Origin: UBA2779 sp965232165 | GTDB lineage: Bacteria; Spirochaetota; Spirochaetia; DSM-2461 | Length of the DNA stretch: 64,000 nt | NCBI GenBank assembly: GCA_965232165.1 | Contig: CBDDOY010000001.1 | Location: forward strand, 1,550,001-1,614,000 | Direction: 5' to 3' | Shown here: positions 26,258-35,525 of the stretch, in pieces | How positions within the stretch are numbered: position 1 is the stretch's first letter | How the letters are laid out: every line of letters starts with the position of its first letter | Notes under the pieces: model-generated | Database searches by the model: none | What the model was told of the DNA's origin: nothing | Seen by the model: the letters and a program-made list of their open reading frames with translations, nothing else | Translations under genes and position numbers: made by a program

Positions 26258-26659
26258 TTATCGGCTCCATGGCCAGCGTATGCACCTGTCATGGGCTCCG
26301 AATAGGGATATATCCGCCTCTCCTGAAATTACCATGGTTGTGATTTCGGCGGCTTGGAGTTCCTTAGAGGCTTTGTTCAGGGTGGCGCCGGTACTGCACA
26401 CATCGTCAACCAGCAGAACATGCAAGCCGTTCGTTTCCTGGAGGGGCCCATTAATGAGCCGAGGAGCGGCCGAGATGGGCAGGTGGGCATCATCTCTGAA
26501 GCTGATCCGCATGCTAGTGAATGGAATGTTCAGCCACCTGGACGCCAGATAGGCCGGAAGAATGCCGCCCCGTTCTATGCCCAGCACGATATCAAACCGG
26601 CCGGTCAACTTCTCCTTGATTGCATTCATTATGTCATCTAATTTGATAATCAGAGCCAC
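26258..26659 (-). CDS. Small phosphoribosyltransferase-domain protein
   Basis: 133 residues with a type I PRTase core: the PRPP-binding loop VLLVDDVCSTGATL near residue 95 and an N-terminal DIVLGIERGGILPAYLAS that resembles hypoxanthine or ComF-like PRTases. It starts with GTG, overlapping the upstream aldo/keto reductase stop by one base. The substrate cannot be told from sequence. It is convergent with glnS, four bases apart. Confidence 0.8.
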   Translation of the reverse strand: MALIIKLDDIMNAIKEKLTGRFDIVLGIERGGILPAYLASRWLNIPFTSMRISFRDDAHLPISAAPRLINGPLQETNGLHVLLVDDVCSTGATLNKASKELQAAEITTMVISGEADISLFGAHDRCIRWPWSR

Positions 26660-27867
26660 TATTTCGGTTTACCCTTGAAAAGCCGCCATAATCCGGCGGC
26701 CGTTCTATCGATGAATCGGCCCAGTCCTCCCTCATATTCCTTCGAGATTTTTTGCATTAACTCGGGGATGGGAAGGGACTGAGGACATTTTTTCAAGCAC
26801 TGGCCGCAGGCGGTGCATCGCGATGCCAGACCGCTTCGTTTGGAGAAGATGCCGCCCACCATGGCGAGGTAGAACATGCGCTGGGCGAGGCCGGGCTTCA
26901 CCGTTTTCCATTCGTTATACCAATCAAAAACTTCGGGGATTGATACGCTGAAGGGGCAGGGCATACAGTATCGACAGGATGTGCAGCCGACGATCTTGGA
27001 TTCCGCATAGGCGGCCTGGACCCTGGCTATTCCCTCAAGTTCATTCGCACTTAGCATGCCTGGATATGCCTCGTCTGCCAGAGCCGTTGTTTCTCTTATA
27101 TGGGCGGTATTCGAGAACCCCGAAAGGACGATGCTCACCTCTGGCTTGTTCCACAGCCAGGCCAGAGACCAGGCTGCCGGTGACCGCCCGGGCATCTTCT
27201 TCCATTCCGCCAGGGCGGCGCCGGGTATTCCCGATGCGAGGTTTCCTCCGCGGAGGGGTTCCATGATGATGATGCCAAGACCCTTGGCTGCGGCATATTC
27301 CAAGCCCGCTGTGCCGGCCTGTCGGCGTTCGTCGAGAATGTTGTATTGAATCTGACAGAAATCCCAGTTATAGGCATCGACAACGCCGGAGAAATCCTCA
27401 GGCAAACCATGCCAGGAAAACCCTGCATTGAGTATTCTGCCTTCCTGTTTCGCTGTATCCAAGAATTCCATGACACCCCGCCGGAGCAGTTCGTTCCAGC
27501 TTCCGCCAGTAATGCTGTGGAGCAAGTAATAGTCAATGCGATCAGTGCGCAGGCGGCCGAGCTGGTTTGCCAGCATATTCATCATGTCTCGGCGGCTGCG
27601 TATCTGCCAGTGCGGGAGTTTCGTCGCGATGGACACCTTATCGCGGAGCTTGTGTTCTTCCAAAAACCGGCCTAGAAATGGCTCTGATTGACCCGCCATA
27701 TAGGGGTAAGCTGTATCAAAATAGTTAATGCCGCCTGATAAGCCCTCCAGGAGCATCCTCGTCGAACGCCGTTTGTCGATAATCCCTGCACGAGTCGGTA
27801 GTCGCATCACACCGAAACCAAGGATTGAGTGCGGTTTCTTATCACCGGGTATCATTCGGTATTTCAT
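26659..27867 (-). CDS. Aldo/keto reductase with C-terminal ferredoxin-like domain
   Basis: 402 residues. An AKR TIM barrel (residues 1-290) with GVMRLPTR, the catalytic Asp/Tyr segment NYFDTAYPYMAGQSE and RIDYYLLHS; then a cysteine-rich tail with CTSCRYCMPCP near 295 and CTACGQCLKKCPQ near 352 that could bind [4Fe-4S] clusters. This family is common in anaerobes; the electron donor and substrate are unknown. Coupled to the downstream PRTase gene. Confidence 0.88.
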   Translation of the reverse strand: MKYRMIPGDKKPHSILGFGVMRLPTRAGIIDKRRSTRMLLEGLSGGINYFDTAYPYMAGQSEPFLGRFLEEHKLRDKVSIATKLPHWQIRSRRDMMNMLANQLGRLRTDRIDYYLLHSITGGSWNELLRRGVMEFLDTAKQEGRILNAGFSWHGLPEDFSGVVDAYNWDFCQIQYNILDERRQAGTAGLEYAAAKGLGIIIMEPLRGGNLASGIPGAALAEWKKMPGRSPAAWSLAWLWNKPEVSIVLSGFSNTAHIRETTALADEAYPGMLSANELEGIARVQAAYAESKIVGCTSCRYCMPCPFSVSIPEVFDWYNEWKTVKPGLAQRMFYLAMVGGIFSKRSGLASRCTACGQCLKKCPQSLPIPELMQKISKEYEGGLGRFIDRTAAGLWRLFKGKPK

Positions 27868-27881
27868 GTTCTAACAGTTTA

Positions 27882-28045
27882 GGGCACCTCTAAAAAACCC
27901 CATTTAGTTCTTGACTCGAACTTTTCCGCCGCTACTGCGTTGTCAAAATGCTCACGTAGCTTAAGCTACGCCCTTAGCTTTTGCCGCCTTGTATTGACAA
28001 AAAATTTCTTCGTCAATTTCCTAAAGCTGTTTTTTAGAGGTGCCC
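27882..28045. mobile_element. Family-B MITE, copy 2 (164 bp, reference copy)
   Basis: Perfect ends GGGCACCTCTAAAAAAC / GTTTTTTAGAGGTGCCC and a perfect 4-bp duplication TTTA (27878-27881 and 28046-28049). Contains the central CGTAGCTTAAGCTACG palindrome. No coding capacity. It lies just upstream of the aldo/keto reductase start. Confidence 0.93.
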
Positions 28046-28062
28046 TTTATATTTACAAGGTC

Positions 28063-28260
28063 ATTTCCAAAAAACCATTTAGGCTTTTGGGTTGATCTTT
28101 CCGCCTGGGGCTGTGTCAGAACTCGTTTTTGGCCCGCATACGGCGTTGAAAAACCCGCTTAAAATGATCATGTAGTGCGCATACACTGCGCTTTTAAGCG
28201 GATTTTCCGCCTTGTCTGCGAACCAAATCCTTTGTCCTGACTTAAGCCCCCGTTACAGTG
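28063..28260. repeat. Diverged family-B-like element
   Basis: The layout resembles family B: CCAAAAAACCATTTAGGCTT at the left, a CGGCGTTGAAAAAC block, a central inverted repeat (CCGCTTAAAA...TTTTAAGCGG around GTAGTGCGCATACACTGCGC), and GCCGCCTTGT-like sequence at the right. The ends no longer match the terminal inverted repeats. Probably an older or distinct subfamily. Confidence 0.5.
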
Positions 28261-28746
28261 CCGGCAGAATGCTTACATAGCACGTCTTGAGTTTTGAACG
28301 CCTCATATCGACGAAGAATTGAGCGAATTCAACTCGCAGATGCAGCAGACAGCCTCGTTCCAAAGAATGCCTGGTTGAGAGAAATCTTGTCAAGGGCGGA
28401 TCGCCGGAGCAGTCTTCTAATCCTCTTACCGGGAGTGAGGTGCCCTATACTCATTCTGCTGTTCATTTTACAGCAATTTCCAATTTAGGAGCTTAACAGT
28501 TTCTTGGGAGTGCTATAATCCTAAAAAAAAGCAGTTGTCCCTCAAATCCTGCTGAAAAACAAACTCCTGTGGAACTTTGAGTGGACGATTTTCAAGAGAA
28601 TACTGAGAAGCTGTACTCAAAATTATCCGGTACAATTCAAACTCTTTCAACTGCTCCGCATTCTCGCTTATTCATTGGAGAATACGGTTTGCTTCAGTCA
28701 TTAAATACCGGATTTTTTTAATGACCATGAATGCCCGTTAGCTTAA
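28261..28746. other. Non-coding stretch, decayed sequence
   Basis: Nearly 490 bases with no convincing gene. A short frame reads DAADSLVPKNAWLREILSRA, faintly like the start of IS1182-type transposases, but it stops at once and is not enough for a call. It precedes a 5'-truncated surface-protein gene. Confidence 0.35.
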
Positions 28747-30300
28747 GAAACAAATTCCTTCCATGACGAATCAGGCGGCCTGGACCTCAACCCTGAAACG
28801 GGAGAAATTACAGGGACCCCCGCGGCGGAGCAGGCAGAGACGGCGTACACCGTTACCCTCACCCTGGCGGGGAACTATTCGGGAACGGCGACAGCCTCAA
28901 TAACAGTCACCGTCACCGCTGATGCCAGGGCCCCCTGGGTGGAATCTCTGGTTTATGATACCGCCTCTGTCTTCGTTGAAGTGAAGGGCGGCGCAGTCGC
29001 CGGTGAAGTAACCATTGCCCCGCCCGTCCTCACACAGAAGACCGATGTCACATCTCCCATAACAGCAGAGTACTCCAGCGTGGAAAACAGAGCTGCTGTC
29101 GACAGCAGCTCTGGAGAGATCACCATCTCAGCCGGAACGGATCTCTCGGACATTGACGGGAATGGCTTCACCTTCAATATAAAGGTAATCGACAGCGGCG
29201 GCGCCTATGCCGACTTCCAGGAGACGGTCACAGTAAACTTGCAGAAAGTAAAAAGCATTACATTCGGCACGCCTCCAGCGCTGACCTACGGAGATGGACC
29301 CCAGATGCTGACAGCTCCTGCGGTGGATGCGGCGAACGGCGCCGACACCGCTGTGACATATAGCACGTCGGATGCCGCTGTTGCGGACGTGGACTCCGGG
29401 ACAGGAGAATTGACGATAGCAGCGGCAGGAGAAGTCACCATAACGGCGACATCAACCTTTGACACTTCGGTTAAAGGCGCGCAGACTCTCACTATCGCTC
29501 AAAAAGATATTGCAACAGTGCAGGACTTCTCTATTTCCGTTGATGACAAAACTGTCCCCCGCTTGCGGGCATCAGATTTCTCCGTAACAATCAACAATGC
29601 CGGTCTGACCGCAGAAACTGATTACGGTCTGAGCATAGAGAAAAAAGATGGAGCCCCCGTAGATGCCGTCACCATAGATAACAGCGGTCTAGTCTTTATA
29701 GCAAACACGATCGATACAGGCGATACCGGAACATACACCGTGAAGGCTGCCGGTGAAACCAACTCCAACTACACTGGAGAGGAAACAGTCGACTTCGTAC
29801 TGACGGTAGTGTACAGCGTAGGCGACACCGGCCCTGCCGGAGGGATAATCTTCTATGTGAATACTGATCCCGCCATCGGTGAATGGACTCACTTGGAGGC
29901 GGCCCCCAGTGATCTTCCTAATTATAAATGGGGTAGTACTTCGACACCAGTAGTAGCAACAGGTACAGACATAGGAACCGGAGAATCCAACACAGCGGCG
30001 ATAGTGGTCGCACTTGGTGATAACGGGGGAACGCCTTACGCGGCGAAAATCTGTAGCGAGTATACAGTAACCTATAACGAAGTTGTTTATGAGGACTGGT
30101 TTCTGCCGTCCAGAAATGAGTTGAATGAGTTGTATAAGCAGAGGAATACCGTTGGAGGTTTCGCGTCTAGCTTCTACTGGTCCTCGTCGGAGGCAACTGC
30201 TGGCGGCGCGGAGATGCAGCACTTCGGCCATGGCTTGCAGTACAGCGACGGCTCCACCAAGAATGCCAAAAACCATGTTCGTGCGGTGAGGGCTTTTTAA
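28747..30300 (+). pseudogene. Surface protein fragment: Ig-like repeats plus DUF1566/Lcl end
   Basis: The frame is open from a TAA at 28744 and already inside a domain (GGLDLNPETGEITGTPAAEQ, a cadherin/Ig-like unit), with no start codon, signal peptide or ribosome site there. The first in-frame start (GTG 28939) would cut into the repeats. A second Big_2-like unit follows (ADVDSGTGELTIAAAGEVTI), then a C-terminal DUF1566/Lcl domain with C-type-lectin-like blocks (GDTGPAGGIIFYV, DWFLPSRNELNELY, FYWSSSEA, VRAVRAF). Probably the 3' part of a large secreted or lipid-anchored protein whose 5' end was lost. Confidence 0.75.
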
Positions 30301-30321
30301 CTATTTGCCCATTTAGCTATT

Positions 30322-30354
30322 GCATTCAGCGTTGGTTGAGCCAACGCTGAATGC
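30322..30354. terminator. Perfect 14-bp hairpin after the surface-protein gene
   Basis: GCATTCAGCGTTGG and its exact complement CCAACGCTGAATGC flank a 5-base loop, 21 bases after the stop codon. No T run follows (CGCATTTCTTA), so it is a weak intrinsic terminator at best. Other roles, such as mRNA stability or a recombination structure, are possible. Confidence 0.55.
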
Positions 30355-30381
30355 CGCATTTCTTACACAGCCTAAACTTAC

Positions 30382-30544
30382 GGGCACCTCTAAAAAACCC
30401 ATTTAGTTCTTGACTCGATCTTTTCCGCCGCTGCTGCGTTGTCAAAATACTCAACTAAGCTTAAGCTGCGCCCTTAGCTTCTGCCGCCTTGTATCGACAA
30501 AAATTTCTTCGTCAATTTCCTAAAGCTGTTTTTTAGAGGTGCCC
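30382..30544. mobile_element. Family-B MITE, copy 3 (163 bp)
   Basis: Ends GGGCACCTCTAAAAAAC and GTTTTTTAGAGGTGCCC intact; flanks TTAC and TTAA (three of four bases match). The central palindrome is degraded (AACTAAGCTTAAGCTGCG). It lies between the two surface-protein fragments. Confidence 0.9.
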
Positions 30545-31480
30545 TTAAGCGGCTTATCTACGGCACTGTGCCTTTCCACGGAAATCACCTCATTCAAGTT
30601 CCCCATAGAGAATCATGAGGTGGTCGCCGATACAGAGGACAATACCATCACCATAAAGGACCGTACCATCACCGCTGTAGTGTCCTGGGGTATGAGTTCC
30701 AGTCTCAAAGCGACAGCATTGTTATCACCGGGTGCTACTGGTGAGACTGTCGGCACAACGAATGATGACTACAGCGATGATGTAGCATTCAGGGTAACTT
30801 CTCACTATGGAAACACCTATGATTATACCGTAAGCGTCTTGGAAATTGGATATAAGGAAGACGAAGCTACAGAAGACGAAGCAAAGCAGTATCTCACGAA
30901 GGGGTATCTGTCCCATCCATGACTCTTCTCGATGCGGTTACGCCTTGCCGGACAATCAGACCGTGGATCCAAACGCAACTGTAAAAATTGCCATCACAGA
31001 AGGTGGGAAAAAATATCCTGAAAGGGTCTTCAGTCTCAAAACGACGGGAGATACCACTCTATATTCCTGGAATGACTTGCAGCAGATGGACCCTGGATTA
31101 ACTTCAAACACCTATAATCTCGGATGTGATATTGGATTCCCAGAGCCTGGTGAGTATGGATTTCCAGAGCACGGATTCGAGCCAATTGGGACGGAGGCAG
31201 ATGAAGAATTCTATGCGAATTTCAACGGCAGTAATCGTGTAATAAGAAATTTTTATATCAATGCGGATAAGAAGGATTCACCGCCAAAAAATATCGGCAT
31301 GTTCCAAAGAGTGAATTTTTTGGGTAACATAAGCGGGCTGCGTATCGGTCATCTAACCTTTGAGGATCCGACAATTATAGCAGGGAATACGGGGAGTTAC
31401 GACACTGTGGGAGTTCTCGCAGGGTTGATACTAGACAAGGGTGATAAGAGGAGGGGTCAAGACATAGGTAGGGCTTGCTG
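30545..31480 (+). pseudogene. Second surface-protein fragment (GLUG-like), frameshifted
   Basis: Two overlapping frames form one decayed protein. The first (to 30922) is a beta-rich segment with TEITSFKFPIENHEVVADTE and YDYTVSVLEIGYKEDEATED. After a shift near 30890 the second frame gives PDNQTVDPNATVKIAI and YSWNDLQQMDPGLTSNTYNL, then GFEPIGTEADEEFYANFNGS, RNFYIN, NIGMFQRV and DTVGVLAGLI, the pattern of GLUG-type beta-helical surface repeats. No start codon with signal peptide; it ends in mobile-element sequence at 31475. Confidence 0.65.
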
Positions 31481-31728
31481 AAAAAGTCATAATCTATAGA
31501 TTTTCAAGGTAAAAGCCAGTTACAAATGCTTTAGAGCAGCCTTGCTATCTATTCTTGAAAAAACAGGTGCAAGGTAAATGCGGAAAATGGCTCAAAACCC
31601 TTGCACCTGGGTAATAGCAGAAATCAAAATTCCCCCGAAGTTTCTCAAATCATTGCATTCTGGCTCACTTATAATGCAGTTTTGATTCATTATACTGGTA
31701 TTCAGAGTCAAAAATACTTTTTAAGCAA
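31475..31728. mobile_element. MITE-like element, about 254 bp
   Basis: Inverted ends TTGCTGAAAAAGT and ACTTTTTAAGCAA match at 12 of 13 positions. Inside is a perfect 11-bp inverted repeat CAGGTGCAAGG / CCTTGCACCTG (31564-31574 and 31599-31609). The word GACATAGGTA flanks it on both sides (31461-31470 and 31729-31738). No coding capacity. Confidence 0.55.
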
Positions 31729-31830
31729 GACATAGGTAACACTCGAGGCTCAGGACATAGGTAACACTTTTAGCCGAGCATGGTAACATCTTGGAGGCGG
31801 AAGCATGCCGTGGCAGGAGAGAGATACCAA
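31729..31830 (+). mobile_element. Remnant of an IS end, IS481-like
   Basis: Two copies of GACATAGGTAACAC (31729, 31754), then GGAGGCGGAAGC and ATG 31804 encoding MPWQERDT before a stop. The 'GACATAGGTAACA' end plus a protein starting MPW is what I know from IS481/IS3-type integrase-core elements. Only the left end and the first codons remain. Confidence 0.5.
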
Positions 31831-31936
31831 ATCTTAGGAGTTAAACTGCAATGTCCCCAGTATCGTGAAGCATGGAATTTGAGTTAAATTGTTATATGGG
31901 AATGGATTATGGTATGCATTTGGTGAGAACTTCAGC

Positions 31937-33280
31937 CTAGATGCCGGGTATGTCGGCAAGGATGTCTTTCAGCTTCGGATTCTCCGCCAGTTCATGCTGT
32001 AGGGCCGCATCTCTGGCTCTATTGCGGTAGCCGGGATCTTGGAACGAATAGTGAAAGCTGGTATGGACCTCATAGGCGCCGTTCATCAGGGCTTGGGTGT
32101 CTTCGGTCATTACCAGTTCCTCATCGGTGGGAATTACGAAAATCTTCACCGGTGAATCGTCGGCCGATATGCAAGTCTCGGCATTGCGGGTGCATGACAG
32201 GGCGTTTTTCTCCTTGTCAACCTTGATGCCCAGCCGCGATAGTCCATGAAGGATTTTCCATCTATAGGCTGGATTCATCTCTCCTACACCGGCGGTGAAA
32301 ACGACGGCATCGAGGCGGCTTAAGGCGGCATAGTAGGCGCCTATGTATTTCTTTATGCGGCCGCACTCCATTTCCAGGGCCGTTTTACAGCGGGCATTTC
32401 CGGCCTCGGCCTGGGCGTGCACATCGCGTCTGTCGATGTATTTTTCTGTTACCCCCAGGATGCCGCTCTTTTTGTTGAGTTCCGCATCCATTTCCACAGG
32501 ACTCATGCCAGTCGTCCTCATCATGTGAGTCACAATGGCCGGATCAATATCCCCCGACCTCGTACCCATCATCAGTCCTTCGAGCGGGGTCATGCCCATT
32601 GATGTGTCAAGACTCCGACCGTTCTTAACGGCGCATATCGATGCGCCGTTGCCGATATGGGCGATGATAAGGTTTGTGTCGGCGGGCTTCTTGCCCAGAA
32701 GAACGGCGGCACGTTTTGCGGTGTAGACATAGCTGGTGCCATGAAAGCCGTATCGGCGAACCTTGTACTTCTTGTACCACTCATAGGGGAGGGCATACAG
32801 ATAGCTTTTCTCCGGCATGGTTTGATGCCAGGCCGTGTCCAGAACCGCAGAATGAGGGATATCGGGCAGTATGGCCTGTGCCGCCCTGATTCCGGTTATG
32901 TTTGCGGGATTATGCAGGGGCGCCAGAGGAGAACATCTTTCTAAGTCGGCCAGAATCCCATCATTGATCAGAACGGATTTGGTGAAGATTTCTCCGCCAT
33001 GAACCATGCGGTGTCCGACGGCCCTGATGCGCTTGATGTCTGTCATACACCCGTATGCAGGGGCGACGAGGGTTCTTATGATCCATTCAATCGCCATCTT
33101 ATGATCCGGGCAGGGTTTTGCCTGAGAATACATATCTTTGCCGGAAGATTTGTGCTGGATGTTAGATTTTTGCTGACCAATGCGTTCAATCATTCCAACA
33201 CCGAGAACTTCTTTCCTGTTCCAATCGTATACCTGATACTTTGCCGAAGAGCTTCCGCAGTTGAGGGTAAGGATAAGCAC
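31937..33280 (-). CDS. ackA: Acetate kinase
   Basis: Makes ATP from acetyl phosphate in fermentation. 447 residues (typical enzyme about 400; the extra lies in the C-terminal third and tail). Blocks: NCGSSSAKYQVYD at the start (acetate kinase signature 1), HRMVHGGEIFTKSVLI, RRYGFHGTSYVY (signature 2 with catalytic Arg/His), IAHIGNGASICAV, DTSMGMTPLEGLMMGTRSGD and FTAGVGE. No pta gene is adjacent. A family-B MITE lies 25 bases upstream. Confidence 0.95.
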   Translation of the reverse strand: MLILTLNCGSSSAKYQVYDWNRKEVLGVGMIERIGQQKSNIQHKSSGKDMYSQAKPCPDHKMAIEWIIRTLVAPAYGCMTDIKRIRAVGHRMVHGGEIFTKSVLINDGILADLERCSPLAPLHNPANITGIRAAQAILPDIPHSAVLDTAWHQTMPEKSYLYALPYEWYKKYKVRRYGFHGTSYVYTAKRAAVLLGKKPADTNLIIAHIGNGASICAVKNGRSLDTSMGMTPLEGLMMGTRSGDIDPAIVTHMMRTTGMSPVEMDAELNKKSGILGVTEKYIDRRDVHAQAEAGNARCKTALEMECGRIKKYIGAYYAALSRLDAVVFTAGVGEMNPAYRWKILHGLSRLGIKVDKEKNALSCTRNAETCISADDSPVKIFVIPTDEELVMTEDTQALMNGAYEVHTSFHYSFQDPGYRNRARDAALQHELAENPKLKDILADIPGI

Positions 33281-33305
33281 TGATACCTCCTGACGATAAT
33301 CTACG

Positions 33306-33466
33306 GGGCACCTCTGAAAAACCCATTCCGTTTTTGACTTGCTCTTTTCCTCCGCTACTGCGTTGCCAAAGAACTCACGTAACCCAGTTGCGCTTGAATT
33401 CTTGGCACCTTGTACCGAAGAAGAATCGCTGCGCCAAATTCCAAAAACGGTTTTTTAGAGGTACCC
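33306..33466. mobile_element. Family-B MITE, copy 4 (161 bp, subtype II)
   Basis: Ends GGGCACCTCTGAAAAAC and GTTTTTTAGAGGTACCC; flanks TACG / TATG. The interior differs from copies 1-3 (CCATTCCGTTTTTGAC, CTCACGTAACCCAGTTGCG, CCAAAAACGG) and matches copy 5, defining a second subfamily. Confidence 0.88.
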
Positions 33467-33534
33467 TATGATATTTCTAGCATATCATCGTCATACTTTC
33501 AATTCTAAGCGGTTTTGTCCATGTCTTAGGATAT

Positions 33535-34833
33535 ATGGGAAAAAAAACATGGGGTATGACTATATGGCTGGCGGCTTTGCTTTCTTCTGCTGTCCTCGGC
33601 GCTGATACCAAGGTGCGCATGGACACCGCCCTGGGGTATGACGGCGGCGGCCGATGGCAGGGATATGGGATCGTCTCTGCCGGTTCTTGGTCGTTTGGAG
33701 CCGCAGGGCAATGGAACCCTGTCGGCGAGGCCCTCGGAATGCCGGGCATTAATTCCCCCATACTCACCCTGGGGCACCTCAGTGATGCCGGGCTGGCGGC
33801 AGAGGCCAGGAACCCTGAATGCTCCGCTTTGTCCAGGGCCGCCGAACGAACGGTTTACCGCGCCGATTTACGGTCGTTTTCGGCATCCCGCATGGGCATT
33901 GTCCTCTCGCACTGGGACGGGCGGGCGGGGGTGGGATGGGAGAGGCGTCCCGGACTGGATACAGGGTTAATGTGGGCATCCTTGGTGGACAGGGATGTTT
34001 GGCGGCTGGAGATGCTCTGGTCCTTCGGACTATTAGCTCAAGAAGTGGAAGAGGATGAATGGTATCCGAAGAAAGCCCCCCGTCCCGGAGGTGCCTTCAC
34101 CCTATATGCGCTGAGAAGCCGCTTCGAATTCGGCTCCTGGAACGGCGCGTTGACGGGCCTTCTTTCTGGCGGCGCCAGTTTCAGGCCCGGGCTGTTTCTC
34201 GCAGGTTCCATGGGGCTGTCGGCCAGGGCCTGGAAGTTGAGGATGCGGGGGACATGGTCAACCGAATTCTTTAGAAACGCCGAGGGCGAACTGCCCGATG
34301 TTCCGGCGGGAATCGCCCTGGATGGGCATTATAGTCCGAACAGGGGGCCGATTATTAAGTGGAAAGCGCATCTTCCGATATGGACTTATCACCGTCTCCT
34401 TCCTGGAGAGAAAGAAACAGGGATGGCGGCCCTGGGATGGCGGTTTGATCACTTCGAAATACGCAGCCGATTGGAATGGGACGGACTGACCGGCACACCC
34501 GCAGCAAGACGGATTGCGGGAGAGCTGCGGTGGAGCGGGAACCATGTATATTTCGATTTGGACGCATCATGGGATTTCATCGAAGCATGGTCCATCAGGC
34601 TTAAATGGGAGCAGCGAATCAATCGGGTGTGGGGCTTTGATTTTTCGGTTAAACTTCACCGGGAAACAAGCCTGCTGGCCGATATCCATGCCGGTCTGTC
34701 ACTGCGGTATGCACGGGGCAGGATTGAATTGAATTGCACCGCCCTGGACCTTCCACGGGATTGGCAGGACGGTCCTTCGAGTGCCGGTGATCTCGACATT
34801 GAACTCAGGTGGTCGAATAAATTTTATGACTGA
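33535..34833 (+). CDS. Unrecognised envelope protein, possible beta-barrel
   Basis: 432 residues with a signal peptide (MGKKTWGMTIWLAALLSSAV, cleavage likely after VLGA near 23). The mature part has alternating Trp/Gly/Arg-rich amphipathic strands (YGIVSAGSWSFGAAGQWNP, AALGWRFDHFEIRSRLEW, LRWSGNHVYFDLDASW, ELRWSNKFYD), as in outer-membrane barrels. No family recognised. It stands alone between ackA (divergent) and malQ, directly after a MITE; I see no confident promoter. Confidence 0.65.
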   Translation: MGKKTWGMTIWLAALLSSAVLGADTKVRMDTALGYDGGGRWQGYGIVSAGSWSFGAAGQWNPVGEALGMPGINSPILTLGHLSDAGLAAEARNPECSALSRAAERTVYRADLRSFSASRMGIVLSHWDGRAGVGWERRPGLDTGLMWASLVDRDVWRLEMLWSFGLLAQEVEEDEWYPKKAPRPGGAFTLYALRSRFEFGSWNGALTGLLSGGASFRPGLFLAGSMGLSARAWKLRMRGTWSTEFFRNAEGELPDVPAGIALDGHYSPNRGPIIKWKAHLPIWTYHRLLPGEKETGMAALGWRFDHFEIRSRLEWDGLTGTPAARRIAGELRWSGNHVYFDLDASWDFIEAWSIRLKWEQRINRVWGFDFSVKLHRETSLLADIHAGLSLRYARGRIELNCTALDLPRDWQDGPSSAGDLDIELRWSNKFYD

Positions 34834-35348
34834 AGAGAGCCTTAAAAGGCACTAAGGTTCATGGTGCGATTTTTCCGCCGAACAAGTGCAGATCACCGAA
34901 CCTGCTTAGGTCTACAGCCTTTTCTCTCTTATTGCATCGCAGCAATGATTGAGGGATGCCCTCTTGCTTAGTTCCGTTCCAATAATCATCGTCAGACATA
35001 GAGATTTGAGCGACAGTGAATGCCCCGAAGCTTAGTGGCAGGGGAATAACCATTTGCTAGTACGTATATTTAGAGGTGCCCTATAGTTTAGTGAAAAAAC
35101 GAATTATCAGAATATACCTGCACTTTCTCTGCCCCGTATTGCTCCAATTCCGGCGCTATAGGGCTGAATAATGGACAACTGCATCAATTCCATCCATGGC
35201 GGTCTCCAATGATGCCCCGTGCGATCAGTTTGTTAATTTTTTTCCTGACTATGCTTTAGGGGGATTCGAGAAGGCCCGGGCCGCAGCGAATTTATTTCAT
35301 GGGAACAACCACATTCTTCTGGACACTATACAAACGATAACCCCGTTA
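34834..35348. other. Intergenic region with an isolated MITE end
   Basis: No supported gene. At 35070-35081 TTAGAGGTGCCC is a solo right end of family B. Short frames here (for example 35196-35349) have no ribosome site or recognisable similarity. Probably decayed sequence. Confidence 0.45.
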
Positions 35349-35508
35349 GGGCGCCTCTACCCCCCTCCGGAGTTCTTGACTCGATCTTTTCCGCCTGCCT
35401 GCCTTTGGCCGGTCTGCCTGTGCGTGTTCTGCACGCAGACAGCAGGGGGCAGGCGAGAAATCTCTTCGTCAGTTTCCTAAAGCTGGAAGCTGGTTTTTAG
35501 AGGGCCCC
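35349..35508. mobile_element. Family-B MITE remnant (rearranged)
   Basis: The left end is GGGCGCCTCTACCC with AGTTCTTGACTCGATC behind it, and the right end is CTTCGTCAGTTTCCTAAAGC then GGTTTTTAGAGGGCCCC. The middle has been replaced by TGCCTGCCTTTGGCCGGTCTG and similar sequence found in copy 8, so the copies have recombined or share an insertion. Confidence 0.7.
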
Positions 35509-35525
35509 TATGCTTAAAAGATATT

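Noticed and set aside
28294..28488. Small frame resembling an IS1182 transposase start
   Set aside because: Only about 20 residues are suggestive (DSLVPKNAWLREI); too weak for a feature.
34859..35053. 64-residue minus-strand frame
   Set aside because: No start context or similarity; lies in decayed intergenic sequence beside a solo MITE end.
35196..35480. 94-residue plus-strand frame upstream of malQ
   Set aside because: Its second half is MITE remnant, there is no ribosome site, and no family is recognisable.
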